A DNA stretch of 64,000 nucleotides, from assembly GCA_003246265.1 (NCBI GenBank), contig QKAU01000065.1, forward strand, positions 28,019 to 92,018, given 5' to 3'. The position numbers were made by a program, and so were the translations under genes. Shown one piece after another: positions 19,525-28,851 of this stretch. The stretch's first letter is position 1; each line of letters begins with the position of its first letter. Below the pieces are notes generated by a model that was not told the DNA's origin, did no database searches, and worked only from the letters and a program-made list of their open reading frames with translations. Source of the stretch: Kiritimatiellales bacterium. GTDB taxonomy: Bacteria; Verrucomicrobiota; Kiritimatiellia; Kiritimatiellales; Pontiellaceae.

Positions 19525-19834
19525 GCCCCTCCAGTACTGGACTGCTGGCCTGGTGCTCCTGTTGGCGGCGGGGTGTGTTTCCAAGCAGGTGGAGCCGGCC
19601 CACACGCCGCGCCTGATGATGGCGCGCGACAGTAGCGGTTGGGTCACGCTAAGCTGGAAATCGGAGCCGGGCTACAAGTACCGCATCGAGGTGATGGATC
19701 CCAAGACGAACCAGTGGGTTCCGCTTCCGGGTGCGGACGTTTTCCATGGGAAGGGCGAAACCATTACACACATGGTGCGAAGCAATCCCCGGATGCCGGC
19801 CCCGTGGTTCAACCTGAGCTTCTCGCACGAGTGA
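19502..19834 (+). CDS. Predicted lipoprotein of unknown function (possible fibronectin-like fold)
   Basis: LLLAAGC lipobox; WVTLSWKSEPGYKYRIEVMDPKTNQWVPLPG; overlaps preceding CDS by 23 bp. Confidence 0.5.
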   Translation: MNRIRPSRPLQYWTAGLVLLLAAGCVSKQVEPAHTPRLMMARDSSGWVTLSWKSEPGYKYRIEVMDPKTNQWVPLPGADVFHGKGETITHMVRSNPRMPAPWFNLSFSHE

Positions 19835-19840
19835 GTTTGC

Positions 19841-21163
19841 CTAGGAACTCGCTTCCTCCACCCTGGACGCCACGTCGCGATAGCCGATGTCCGCGGCATA
19901 AATCTCCTTGAAGCAGTGGAGCGCCTGTTCGCGCTCGCCGGCCTCGGCATGGAGGCATCCGAGATCATAGAGGATCTCCTTCCGGGTCGCATCCATGGCG
20001 GGTGCTTCGCCCAGGGCACATTCCAGCTGGCGCATGGCAAGATCCGGCTGGCCCTTGGCCTTGAACGAGAGCCCCAGGTAGAGGAGCGCCCGGATGCGCC
20101 GCTGGGGATGGGCAAGTGCCGCCTGGAACTGCTGGATGGCCTCGGCATGGCGTCCTGCTTCGAAAAGCTGCTTCCCGAATTCGAACTTCAGCTGTAGATC
20201 GGTCGGATAGCGTGCGACCTGGCCGGCCAGGTTGCCGATGCGCAGTTCGTCGCGCATGGATCGAAGCCGGGCAACGCGCTCCCGATCATCGGCATCCTCG
20301 GCTTCGGCCAGCTGGCGGCCGAGCAGCCTCTCCCGGGCTTCCGCGAGTTTCCGGTCCGCATGGGGGTCGGCATCCTTGGCGATGGCGCAGTACTTCACGA
20401 GTGTTTCAACAGCCTCTTCGAGCAACAGGCCCTGCAGCTCCAGGTCGGCCAGTCCTTTCAGCAACTCCAGATTCCCGGGATCGTCCGAAACCTTGCTTCT
20501 GGCTTCCGACAGACGTTCCTCGAACGTGGGTTGTCGCGATTCGCTCCGGACCACATCGCGGAAACTGGCCGCATGCTGCCAGCTGGATTTGCCCATGGTC
20601 AGGCGGGCGGCGGCGTCCTTAAGCTCCTTGGCCGCCGCCGGATCTCCCGGTTTCAGGGCCGCGATCCGTTCCCGACATTCAAATTCCCGGTCGTACTCTT
20701 CAACCAGACGATACAACCTCGCCAGAGGTTCCAGCACGGCCAGATCCGAAGGGCGGTTTTCGTTGATTATTTCAAGGGTCAGGACGGCGGCCTCGGACAA
20801 TCCGGCGCGTTCGGCGGCCTCGCATTGCGCCTGGGCCAGCCGCGGATTGAGCGGGTCGATGCGCAACAGCTTCTCCGCCGCCGCCAGGGCCTCCATGGGA
20901 TTCTTCTTCAAAAGGGAAGCCACCTTGACCCGAGTAGCCAGCGCCTTGGCCACGGCCAGCTTGCTGGCGGGCCGCTCCCGGGCCCTTTTTACTGCTGAGG
21001 TGCGTAGCAACCTGCGAACCTCCAGCAGGCGCGGTTCCACTTGCAAGGCGGCCTCGAACATGTCCATCGCATAGTCGAGGTTGCCGCGTTCCATGGCGGC
21101 GAGCCCCTTTTCATAAAAGGGTTGAATGGCCTGAGGGGCTGCCGCGATCTTTATTTCCGCCAT
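19841..21163 (-). CDS. Tetratricopeptide-repeat protein
   Basis: Multiple TPR-like units (FYEKGLAAMERGNLDYAMDMFEAALQVEP; LYLGLSFKAKGQPDLAMRQLECAL). Confidence 0.8.
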   Translation of the reverse strand: MAEIKIAAAPQAIQPFYEKGLAAMERGNLDYAMDMFEAALQVEPRLLEVRRLLRTSAVKRARERPASKLAVAKALATRVKVASLLKKNPMEALAAAEKLLRIDPLNPRLAQAQCEAAERAGLSEAAVLTLEIINENRPSDLAVLEPLARLYRLVEEYDREFECRERIAALKPGDPAAAKELKDAAARLTMGKSSWQHAASFRDVVRSESRQPTFEERLSEARSKVSDDPGNLELLKGLADLELQGLLLEEAVETLVKYCAIAKDADPHADRKLAEARERLLGRQLAEAEDADDRERVARLRSMRDELRIGNLAGQVARYPTDLQLKFEFGKQLFEAGRHAEAIQQFQAALAHPQRRIRALLYLGLSFKAKGQPDLAMRQLECALGEAPAMDATRKEILYDLGCLHAEAGEREQALHCFKEIYAADIGYRDVASRVEEASS

Positions 21164-21309
21164 GGTGCTCCCTTCCTTCAAGTGGTGCCAGTGTAGGGAA
21201 ACGTGCGCAAAATGCAAACCGGGAAGCGGCGGCAGGGGAAAAGTGCAATTGCATCTGGAAATAGGACTGCTGCGGTATACTATGCCCGCCAACACGGAAG
21301 GACGCCACG

Positions 21310-23364
21310 ATGCCACGATCAGGAAACCGTTTGACCGGCGAACTCAGCCCCTACCTGCTGCAGCATGCGCACAATCCGGTCGACTGGTATCCGTGGGGTG
21401 ACGAGGCGTTCGCCCGCGCGGAGGCCGAGGATCGTCCGATTTTCCTGTCGATTGGTTACGCAACCTGCCACTGGTGCCATGTCATGGAACGCGAATCGTT
21501 CGAGAACGAGGCCATCGCACATTTGCTCAACGAGGCATTTGTCTGCATCAAGGTCGATCGCGAGGAGCGGCCCGATATCGACGCCATCTACATGGCGGTA
21601 TGCCAGATGATGACGGGGCAGGGGGGATGGCCGCTAACCATTGTCATGACGCCGGACCGCCGTCCATTCTATGCAGCGACCTACATCCCCCCCGCAACGC
21701 GCTACGGCCGCATTGGCATGCAGGAACTGGTGCCGCGCATCGAAGCCGCATGGAGGAGTCGCCGGAACGAACTGCTTGATTCGGCCGGACAGATCGTCCA
21801 TGTGCTTCAGCAACAGGGATCGACGAAAACGGACCATCCTCCAGAACACGATCTTGTCGAGGCCGGCCACCGCGATCTGATGGCCCAATACGATGCCCGG
21901 TTCGGGGGGTTCGGGAATGCGCCCAAGTTTCCAACGCCGCACCGGCTGGTCTTCCTGCTGCGCCACGGCTGTGCGGAAGGGATTTGCGCCGTCGAACACA
22001 CGCTCGAGGCCATGCGCAGAGGCGGAGTTTTCGATCACATCGGCTTCGGATTCCACCGCTACGCCACCGATCGAGAGTGGCTGCTTCCCCATTTCGAAAA
22101 GATGCTCTACGACCAGGCCATGTTGGCCACTGCCTATGCGGAAGCCTTCCTTTCGACGGGTAAACCGATCTATCGGCAGGTGGCGGAGGAGATCCTCGGC
22201 TATGTTGCGCGCGACATGACCTCGCCCGAGGGAGGATTCTATTCGGCGGAGGATGCCGATTCCGAGGGCGAGGAGGGCCTGTTCTACGTGTGGGATGCCG
22301 CGGAGATGGAGCATTTGCTCGGTGCGGAGTACGAAGGCGTAGCCCGGCTATGGAACATCCTTCCGGAAGGCAACTTCAACGACGAGTCCACCCGCCGGCC
22401 CACAGGAAGGAACATTCCGCATCTGGACCGGTTGCCGGATCCCGACGATGCGTCGCGGCTCGCCAGGGTGAGCGAAAAGCTGTTCGAGGTGCGTCGCCGG
22501 CGAATCCACCCCCTGAAGGATACCAAGATCCTGGCGGATTGGAATGGCCTGATGATCGCGGCCTTTGCCATGGCGGGGCGTGTCTTCGGCGAGCCGCGAT
22601 GGGTCCAAATCGCTGAACGGGCGCATGAATTCGTTGCTGGCAACATGCGGGACCCGTCAGGACGGCTTTGGCATCGCTATCGGGAAGGGCATACCCTCGT
22701 TTCCGGGCAGCTTCAGGACTACGCCTTCGTCATTCATTCCCTGTTGGAACTCCATGCGGCGACCTACGACGTCGGCTACTTGGAAGACGCACTGGGATAC
22801 GACGCCATGCTGGCCGAGTTGTTCGCCGACCAGACTGCCGGCGGGTATTTCATGACGGCCGCCGATGCCGAGACGCTGATCGTGCGGCCCAAGGAGTTCC
22901 ATGATGGGGCGATCCCCTCGGGAAATTCGGTGCAGCTTCTGAACCTTGTGCGGCTGGCGCGCCTAACGGGCCGGCCCGAGCTCGCGGAGCGGGCGGAGCA
23001 GTGTGCCCGTGCGATCACCCCTGCGGTGGCTCGCGCCCCGGCCCACCATGCGCAGGCACTGGTCGCGCTGCAGTTTGCGGAGGATGAATCGCTGGAGATC
23101 GTGGTGGTCGGGGAGAGGGGCGATCCGGTGACCGAGGCCATGCTGGGGCAGGTCGATGCGGTCCACGTACCGAGCAAGGTGGTATTGCTGAAGTGCGCGC
23201 AAAACGGAGAGCGATTGGCCAGTCTGGCTCCCTATACGCAAGGCATGTCGATGGTGGGGGGGAGGCCGACCGCCTATGTCTGTCACCGCTTCGCCTGCAG
23301 CCAGCCTGTCACGACGCCCGATGAACTTGCCGAGCGTCTGGCTAGCTGCCCTCGTAGGTCATGA
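21310..23364 (+). CDS. Thioredoxin domain-containing DUF255 protein (YyaL/SSP411 family)
   Basis: [50 protein letters not shown]. Confidence 0.95.
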   Translation: MPRSGNRLTGELSPYLLQHAHNPVDWYPWGDEAFARAEAEDRPIFLSIGYATCHWCHVMERESFENEAIAHLLNEAFVCIKVDREERPDIDAIYMAVCQMMTGQGGWPLTIVMTPDRRPFYAATYIPPATRYGRIGMQELVPRIEAAWRSRRNELLDSAGQIVHVLQQQGSTKTDHPPEHDLVEAGHRDLMAQYDARFGGFGNAPKFPTPHRLVFLLRHGCAEGICAVEHTLEAMRRGGVFDHIGFGFHRYATDREWLLPHFEKMLYDQAMLATAYAEAFLSTGKPIYRQVAEEILGYVARDMTSPEGGFYSAEDADSEGEEGLFYVWDAAEMEHLLGAEYEGVARLWNILPEGNFNDESTRRPTGRNIPHLDRLPDPDDASRLARVSEKLFEVRRRRIHPLKDTKILADWNGLMIAAFAMAGRVFGEPRWVQIAERAHEFVAGNMRDPSGRLWHRYREGHTLVSGQLQDYAFVIHSLLELHAATYDVGYLEDALGYDAMLAELFADQTAGGYFMTAADAETLIVRPKEFHDGAIPSGNSVQLLNLVRLARLTGRPELAERAEQCARAITPAVARAPAHHAQALVALQFAEDESLEIVVVGERGDPVTEAMLGQVDAVHVPSKVVLLKCAQNGERLASLAPYTQGMSMVGGRPTAYVCHRFACSQPVTTPDELAERLASCPRRS

Positions 23365-23797
23365 GGAAGTTGAAGGCCAGGTCGTCCTCGGACAGGCCGC
23401 TGTACATCAGGCTTACCACCTGATCCTCGGTGTCGAGGAGCTGGGTCTCCGTCACGACCAGTTCCATGCCGACCTTGCCGGGCCGCAGGGCCGTCATCAG
23501 GAATCCGGCAACCAGCAGCAAGGGGAGTACCGTCGCCATGGCCGGCTTCCAGACCGGCATTTTCGCCGTCCGGCGCTCGGAGGCATTGAGACGAGCTTGT
23601 CGCAGTACGTTCTGCATGGTTTTGGCGCTGGGCTCCGCCGCCAGCCGGGCCGCTTCCTTTACGCCGCCGACAAGCCGGTTGAAGGCGCGGCATCCAGAGC
23701 ACGTCCCGAGATGGATCGCAAGCGCCCTTTTGCGATGCGGCCGGAGACCGCCGGCGTCGTCGAGCAATATCAGTTTTTCCGCATGTTGGCACTTCAT
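23342..23797 (-). CDS. Zinc-finger anti-sigma factor-like membrane protein
   Basis: HxxxCxxC (HLGTCSGC) plus one TM; ATGA overlap with ECF sigma gene. Confidence 0.75.
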   Translation of the reverse strand: MKCQHAEKLILLDDAGGLRPHRKRALAIHLGTCSGCRAFNRLVGGVKEAARLAAEPSAKTMQNVLRQARLNASERRTAKMPVWKPAMATVLPLLLVAGFLMTALRPGKVGMELVVTETQLLDTEDQVVSLMYSGLSEDDLAFNFLMTYEGS

Positions 23798-24384
23798 GGC
23801 ATGGCCTCCATCAACTCTTCGTATTCTTCCTTGAGCAGAGAACGCAGCTTGCCCAGGGCATATTGCATGCGGGCCAGGCATGTGTTGATCGAGCAGCTCT
23901 GGATCTTGGCGATCTCCTTGAAAGGCACATCCCCGTACGTCCTGAGGAGAAAAACCTCCTTTTGTTCCGGGGAAAGGGTTTCGACGGCGGCTTCAATGGC
24001 CAGCCCCAGCGCATTGCCGCCGTATTCCTCGGCCGGCGTGATTCCCGGGGCCGCCAGGCAGTCCTCCAGCGTCCGGTCGGCGTCCCCTCCGGGAAGCGGA
24101 CTCTGCATGGAGACGTTCTTGCGGTCGCGCCGCGCGCGGTCGATGACCAGGTTGTGGGCGATGCGGAAGAGCCAGTTGAGGAAGTTCTTGTGCTTGAAGC
24201 GCGGCACGTTCTTGAGCGCCCTGAACCAGGTTTCCTGGAAGATTTCTTCGGCATCCTCCCGGCCTTCGGTCATCTTGAGGATGAAGGAGTAGAGCGGCCG
24301 CTTGTATTTTTCGACCAGCGGCTCGAGCGCGTTGGCATTGCCGGCCAAATAGGCGTTGATGCATTCGATGTCCGTTTCGTCCAT
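23794..24384 (-). CDS. ECF RNA polymerase sigma factor
   Basis: EGREDAEEIFQETWFRALKNVPRF (region 2), LSPEQKEVFLLRTYGDVPFKEIAKIQSCSINTCLARMQYALGKLR (region 4). Confidence 0.92.
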   Translation of the reverse strand: MDETDIECINAYLAGNANALEPLVEKYKRPLYSFILKMTEGREDAEEIFQETWFRALKNVPRFKHKNFLNWLFRIAHNLVIDRARRDRKNVSMQSPLPGGDADRTLEDCLAAPGITPAEEYGGNALGLAIEAAVETLSPEQKEVFLLRTYGDVPFKEIAKIQSCSINTCLARMQYALGKLRSLLKEEYEELMEAMP

Positions 24385-24470
24385 GGCGCTTGCCGAATCC
24401 TCGATATCTCCGATGCCAACTGTCCCGCCGCGGGGCGGGACACGCCTCCAACAACGCACGACATTCCATG

Positions 24471-25103
24471 CTATTGCCTGGTTTTCGAACGAACCTTTCC
24501 GGTTACAGGATCGATCTCGACCACCATGCCCATTCCATGGTCGTCCTCCAGTTCCATGCGGAACCATTCGCAACGTCCGTTGGGGTAGAATCGTACCAGG
24601 TGTAAATCGGGATACTCCTCGTCATCCCAGTTCTGGTCCTTTTCGAACTGGTAGATGCCGAGTCCTTCGGGCAGATAGCGGTGGATCTCCTTGTCGACCG
24701 GGGTGGAGCCACCGCCCTCCGGAGCACCCTCCACATAGCCTAGGCGCTTGAGCACCTCCTGATCCAGCTCGCCGTCGGCGCGGTTCGTGGTGGTCTGGGT
24801 GGCTCCGCCGAGGTAGATCTCCATGGTATTCGGATCAAGCACCATCGTGAGGGGCTCTTCGCGCAGGATGGCCATGCTGCGCGCGTAGCGGGAAAGCCGT
24901 TCGACCGTCCGGGCGGAGGTCCGTAGCTGGCTGCCCCGGAAGGAGCTGGCGAAATAGGGCAGGGCGATGCCTGAAACGATCACGATCAGGACAAGAACCA
25001 GGATGATCTCGATCAGGGTAAATCCGGAAACGCCAGCAAACCTTCCGGGCAAACACCGAGTTCGGCCAGGAGAGTCGCCCCTGCATGGTGGAGTCCGGGC
25101 CAT
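24471..25103 (-). CDS. GspH-like pseudopilin
   Basis: VSGFTLIEIILVLVLIVIVSGIALPYFASSFRGSQLRTSARTVERLSRYARSMAILREEP. Confidence 0.78.
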   Translation of the reverse strand: MARTPPCRGDSPGRTRCLPGRFAGVSGFTLIEIILVLVLIVIVSGIALPYFASSFRGSQLRTSARTVERLSRYARSMAILREEPLTMVLDPNTMEIYLGGATQTTTNRADGELDQEVLKRLGYVEGAPEGGGSTPVDKEIHRYLPEGLGIYQFEKDQNWDDEEYPDLHLVRFYPNGRCEWFRMELEDDHGMGMVVEIDPVTGKVRSKTRQ

Positions 25104-25112
25104 CGAAGGGGG

Positions 25113-25511
25113 CTATTCCCAATTGTTGATCACCTCGCCCTTGGGGGAGGTGGTGGAAAGGTCGAAGGTATGGGTGTTGTGCGCACCGGGGGCGGCAAAG
25201 GTGTAGGGTTTTCCCCACGGATCCATTGGAATGACCTTCTTCTCCATGAAAGGGCCCCCCTTGGATTCGTCGAGCAGCCCGTCGAGGCTGGAGGGATAGG
25301 CACCGTTGATCATCTCGTATTCCTGGATGGCCATGCTCAGCGAGTTGATATTGGCCTTGGCCTGCGCAATCATGGCCTTTTCAGATTTGCCGCCCATCTT
25401 CGGAATGGCAATGCCTGCTAGAATGCCGATGATGACGACCACGAGCAGGATTTCGATCAGGGTGAAGCCCGAACGCGGGTTCGAACGCGGTCTGCGGTTG
25501 TTCTTTTCCAT
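25113..25511 (-). CDS. gspG: Major pseudopilin GspG
   Basis: SGFTLIEILLVVVIIGILAGIAIPKMGG...AIQEYEMINGAYPSSLDGLL...DPWGKPYTF. Confidence 0.88.
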   Translation of the reverse strand: MEKNNRRPRSNPRSGFTLIEILLVVVIIGILAGIAIPKMGGKSEKAMIAQAKANINSLSMAIQEYEMINGAYPSSLDGLLDESKGGPFMEKKVIPMDPWGKPYTFAAPGAHNTHTFDLSTTSPKGEVINNWE

Positions 25512-25530
25512 GGTTCTCTCCTTCGGTGTT

Positions 25531-26775
25531 CTATACATGCAATGAATCGGTCAGGGTCAGGATGGGGAGGAGCAGGCAGATGGCGATGCTCCCGACGACC
25601 GCCGCCACCATGACCAGCAGGATGGGTTCGAGTACCGTCGTGCAGGTGCGGATCATCCGGTCGAGTTCCGAGTCGTATCGCCGCGTAATGTGCACGAGGC
25701 TGCCGGCCAGGTCGCCGGTCTCTTCGCCCACCGCCAGCATGTCGATCAGCAGGCGGGGGAAGACCTTGCCCTGGGCGAGCGGCTTCGAGATGGTCGCCCC
25801 GTCGGTCACCCGCTCCCTGGCCTTGCCGATTTCGTCCGATATCACGACGTTGCTGATAGTCTTTTGCACGATGCCCAGCGCCGGGAGGACCGAGACGCCG
25901 TTGCGCAGAAGGGTGCCGAAGGTCCGGGCGAAATGGGCATAGGCGTTGGTTGTGACGATGTTGCCCATGACCGGGATCCGCAGTTGTGCCGCATGCCACC
26001 ACCGCTGTCCTACGCCGTGCCGGATCCACTTGCGCAAGGCCACGACCGCCGCGGCGACAAGGCCCGCCACGATCAGTCCGTAGCGTGTCAGGAAGCCGCT
26101 GATGGCCATCAGGACCAGCGTCGGGCGGGGCAGGGTGGCCCCCATTTCATCGAAGGTGTTGGCGAACTTCGGGACGATGAACGCCATCAGATAGATCACC
26201 GCCCCGCCGCCGATCACCATGACGATGGCGGGGTAGACCAGTGCACCGACCACCTTGCTCCGCGCATCACGAACACGTTCGAAATGGATGCAGATGTTTT
26301 CCAGCGCATTGGGCAGGTTGCCGCCGGCCTCGCCGGCGCGCACCAGGTTGACGTAGAGCGGCGGGAAGGTTTCAGGATAAAGCTCGAGCGCGTCGGAAAG
26401 CGAGGTGCCCTGGACGATCTCGTCGCGCAGGGTTGCGATGATCTGGCCGGTGGCCCCCTGGCCCTTGCGGGCGGACAGCGTATGCAGGGCGCGGCCGATG
26501 GTCATGCCCGATGCGACCAGGTCGGAGAGTTCGCGCGAGAAAAGCAGCAGGTCCTGGAGCTTCATCTTCGCCCTGCGCTGGAAGCCCAGCTCGAACTTCA
26601 AACGCTTCCGGCCGCCTTCCTCCTGCTTGATGGTCCTGGTGGTCTCGGTGATGGAGACCGGCACTTGGCCCATCGATTCGATGATCCGAACGGCCCCGGC
26701 GCGGTCGTTGGCCTCGACCACGCCTTCGACCTTTTCACCCTGCCTGGATCGTCCGATGTATTTGTAGTGCGCCAT
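25531..26775 (-). CDS. gspF: Type II secretion inner membrane protein GspF
   Basis: LQDLLLFSRELSDLVASGMTIGRALHTL, YPETFPPLYVNLVRAGEAGGNLPNALENI, FARTFGTLLRNGVSVLPALGIVQKTISN. Confidence 0.93.
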   Translation of the reverse strand: MAHYKYIGRSRQGEKVEGVVEANDRAGAVRIIESMGQVPVSITETTRTIKQEEGGRKRLKFELGFQRRAKMKLQDLLLFSRELSDLVASGMTIGRALHTLSARKGQGATGQIIATLRDEIVQGTSLSDALELYPETFPPLYVNLVRAGEAGGNLPNALENICIHFERVRDARSKVVGALVYPAIVMVIGGGAVIYLMAFIVPKFANTFDEMGATLPRPTLVLMAISGFLTRYGLIVAGLVAAAVVALRKWIRHGVGQRWWHAAQLRIPVMGNIVTTNAYAHFARTFGTLLRNGVSVLPALGIVQKTISNVVISDEIGKARERVTDGATISKPLAQGKVFPRLLIDMLAVGEETGDLAGSLVHITRRYDSELDRMIRTCTTVLEPILLVMVAAVVGSIAICLLLPILTLTDSLHV

Positions 26776-26867
26776 GGTGTCGGTGTTAAACGCCGGGTCA
26801 TCCCGGATATTTCAACGGTGGTCGAGAATACTGGAAGTGTGCGGGAAGGGAAGCTTGAAAACGGCCT

Positions 26868-27755
26868 CTACGCCCGGGGATGGAACTTCTGGTGGATCGA
26901 TTTGAGCCGGTCGGGATGGACGTGGGTGTAGATCTGGGTGGTGGCGATGTCGGCGTGGCCCAGCATCTCCTGGATCACGCGCAGGGGGGCGCCGTTGGCA
27001 AGCAGGTGGCTGGCGAACGAATGGCGCAACGTGTGCGGAGTCACGTTTTTCATGATGCCGGCCTCCTTCGTGTACTGCTTGATGAGCTGCCATAGCCGCT
27101 GTCGGCAGAGCGGCGTTCCGCGCTTCGAAACGAAAACGGCACCCTCGCAGGGGTCTTCGCAGAGCATGGGTCGGACTTCGTCCAGATAGCGTTCCAGCAG
27201 GTCGGCCGAGTCCCGGGCCACGGGAATGACCCGTTCCTTGCGCCCCTTGCCGACAACCCGGAGATAGCCTTCGTCCAGATGCAGGTCGGAGAGGTGCAGG
27301 TGGGCCAGCTCCGAAACCCGCAGTCCGGACGCATAGAGGATCTCCAGGATGGCGCGATCGCGCACCCCCAGCGGCTTGCGCAGGTCCGGCGCGTTGAGCA
27401 GGAGTTCGACTTCGCGTTCCGACAGCGTGTCAGGGAGGATTTTCCACAGGGTGGGGGAATCCATGGTGTCGGTCACGTTCCTGTCGAGCAGCCCCTCCTG
27501 CTGGAGATAGCGGAAAAAGACCTTGATCGCGACCAGGTGGCGTGAGATCGAGTTGGTCGACATCCCCCGGCCCTTCATGGCCATCAGGTGGTCGAGGATC
27601 TGCTTCCGGCTGGCCTGGTTCAGCGACGTCACGCCTTTCTGGTCAAGGAAGGCCAGGAATTGGCCGATATCGTCGGCATACGCCTTGCGCGTGTTGATGC
27701 TCAATCCGCGCTCCAGCGAAACATGGTCCAGGAAGCTCTCCAGCAACGCATTCAC
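26868..27755 (-). CDS. xerD: Tyrosine recombinase XerC/XerD
   Basis: LESFLDHVSLERGLSINTRKAYADDI..., ILYASGLRVSELAHL, HTLRHSFASHLLANGAPLRVIQEMLGHADIATTQIYTHV. Confidence 0.94.
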   Translation of the reverse strand: MNALLESFLDHVSLERGLSINTRKAYADDIGQFLAFLDQKGVTSLNQASRKQILDHLMAMKGRGMSTNSISRHLVAIKVFFRYLQQEGLLDRNVTDTMDSPTLWKILPDTLSEREVELLLNAPDLRKPLGVRDRAILEILYASGLRVSELAHLHLSDLHLDEGYLRVVGKGRKERVIPVARDSADLLERYLDEVRPMLCEDPCEGAVFVSKRGTPLCRQRLWQLIKQYTKEAGIMKNVTPHTLRHSFASHLLANGAPLRVIQEMLGHADIATTQIYTHVHPDRLKSIHQKFHPRA

Positions 27756-27759
27756 GTTT

Positions 27760-27822
27760 TGGTTGTCGGTTAATGGCTACTGGTTATCAGGCACATGCGC
27801 CGATACCAATAACTGGTAACTT
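27760..27822. repeat. Degenerate direct/inverted copies of a GGTTAtTGG / TACTGGTTAT-type element
   Basis: GGTTGTCGGTTAATGGCTACTGGTTATCAGG...TACCAATAACTGGTAAC in the xerD/purC intergenic gap. Confidence 0.35.
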
Positions 27823-27828
27823 GCCGCG

Positions 27829-28722
27829 TCAGCAGCACAATTCCTCGCCTGTGAGCAGGCGGTAGGCTTCGAGATACTTCTCCCGGGTCTTCATAACGAT
27901 GTCGTCGGGGAGCACCGGGGCGGGCGGGGTCTTGTCCCAGTCGAGTGTTTCGAGGTAGTCGCGTACGTACTGCTTGTCGAAGGAGAAGGGCGATGAACCG
28001 GGCTTGTAGCTGTCGGCCGGCCAGAAACGCGAACTGTCGGGGGTCAGCACCTCGTCGATCAGGATCAGGTCGTCGCCGATCATGCCGAATTCGAACTTGG
28101 TGTCGGCGATGATGATCCCCCGGGTCAGGGCATAGTCGGCCGCGGTTTTGTAGAGCTTCAGGCTGATGTCCACCAGCTTCTGCCCAAGGTCGCTGCCGAC
28201 GATATCCATCATCTGGCCGGTGGAAATGTTTTCGTCGTGGCCGGTGTCGGCCTTGGTGGAAGGGGTGAAGATCGGCTCGTCGAGCTTGCCGGCCATCTCG
28301 TAGCCCGGCCGCAGGGGCATGCCGCCGATGGTGCCGGACTGCTTGTATTCCTTCCAGCCGGAGCCGATCAGGTAGCCGCGCACGATGCACTCAACCGGTA
28401 GCAGTTCGGCCTTGCGCACCAGCATCGAGCGCCCCTTGAGCAGCTCGGCATGGGCCTGAAGCTGCGCGGGGAAGCGGGCGACGTCGATCGTGACCATGTG
28501 GTTCTTCACCACATCGCCGGTGCGTTCGAACCAGAACTTCGAGATCATGTTCAGCACCTTGCCCTTGCCGGGAATCCCGTTGGGCATGATGCAGTCGAAG
28601 GCCGAGATCCGGTCGGAGGCGATGAAAAGGTAGTGGTCGCCCAGGTCGTACACCTCGCGCACCTTGCCGGATTTGAATTTCTGGATGCCGGGAAGTTCGA
28701 TTTTCGTGGCGGCTGCGGTCAT
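27829..28722 (-). CDS. purC: Phosphoribosylaminoimidazole-succinocarboxamide synthase
   Basis: KFKSGKVREVYDLGDHYLFIASDRISAFDCIMPNGIPGKG, PVECIVRGYLIGSGWKEY, DTKFEFG. Confidence 0.96.
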   Translation of the reverse strand: MTAAATKIELPGIQKFKSGKVREVYDLGDHYLFIASDRISAFDCIMPNGIPGKGKVLNMISKFWFERTGDVVKNHMVTIDVARFPAQLQAHAELLKGRSMLVRKAELLPVECIVRGYLIGSGWKEYKQSGTIGGMPLRPGYEMAGKLDEPIFTPSTKADTGHDENISTGQMMDIVGSDLGQKLVDISLKLYKTAADYALTRGIIIADTKFEFGMIGDDLILIDEVLTPDSSRFWPADSYKPGSSPFSFDKQYVRDYLETLDWDKTPPAPVLPDDIVMKTREKYLEAYRLLTGEELCC

Positions 28723-28790
28723 GGATCCTCCGTGTTGAATGGTTGAAACTGCCGTGGACTCTACGGGGCATCCAAGAGTGGCGCAACCCA

Positions 28791-28820
28791 AATCAAAACG
28801 CCCCGGCCGATGCCGGGGCG
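28791..28820 (-). terminator. Rho-independent terminator downstream of transketolase gene
   Basis: Perfect 9-bp stem CGCCCCGGC-CGAT-GCCGGGGCG followed on the minus strand by TTTTGATT. Confidence 0.85.
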
Positions 28821-28851
28821 CTGGAATCGCTGTCCAGGGTGTCCGGAAGGC

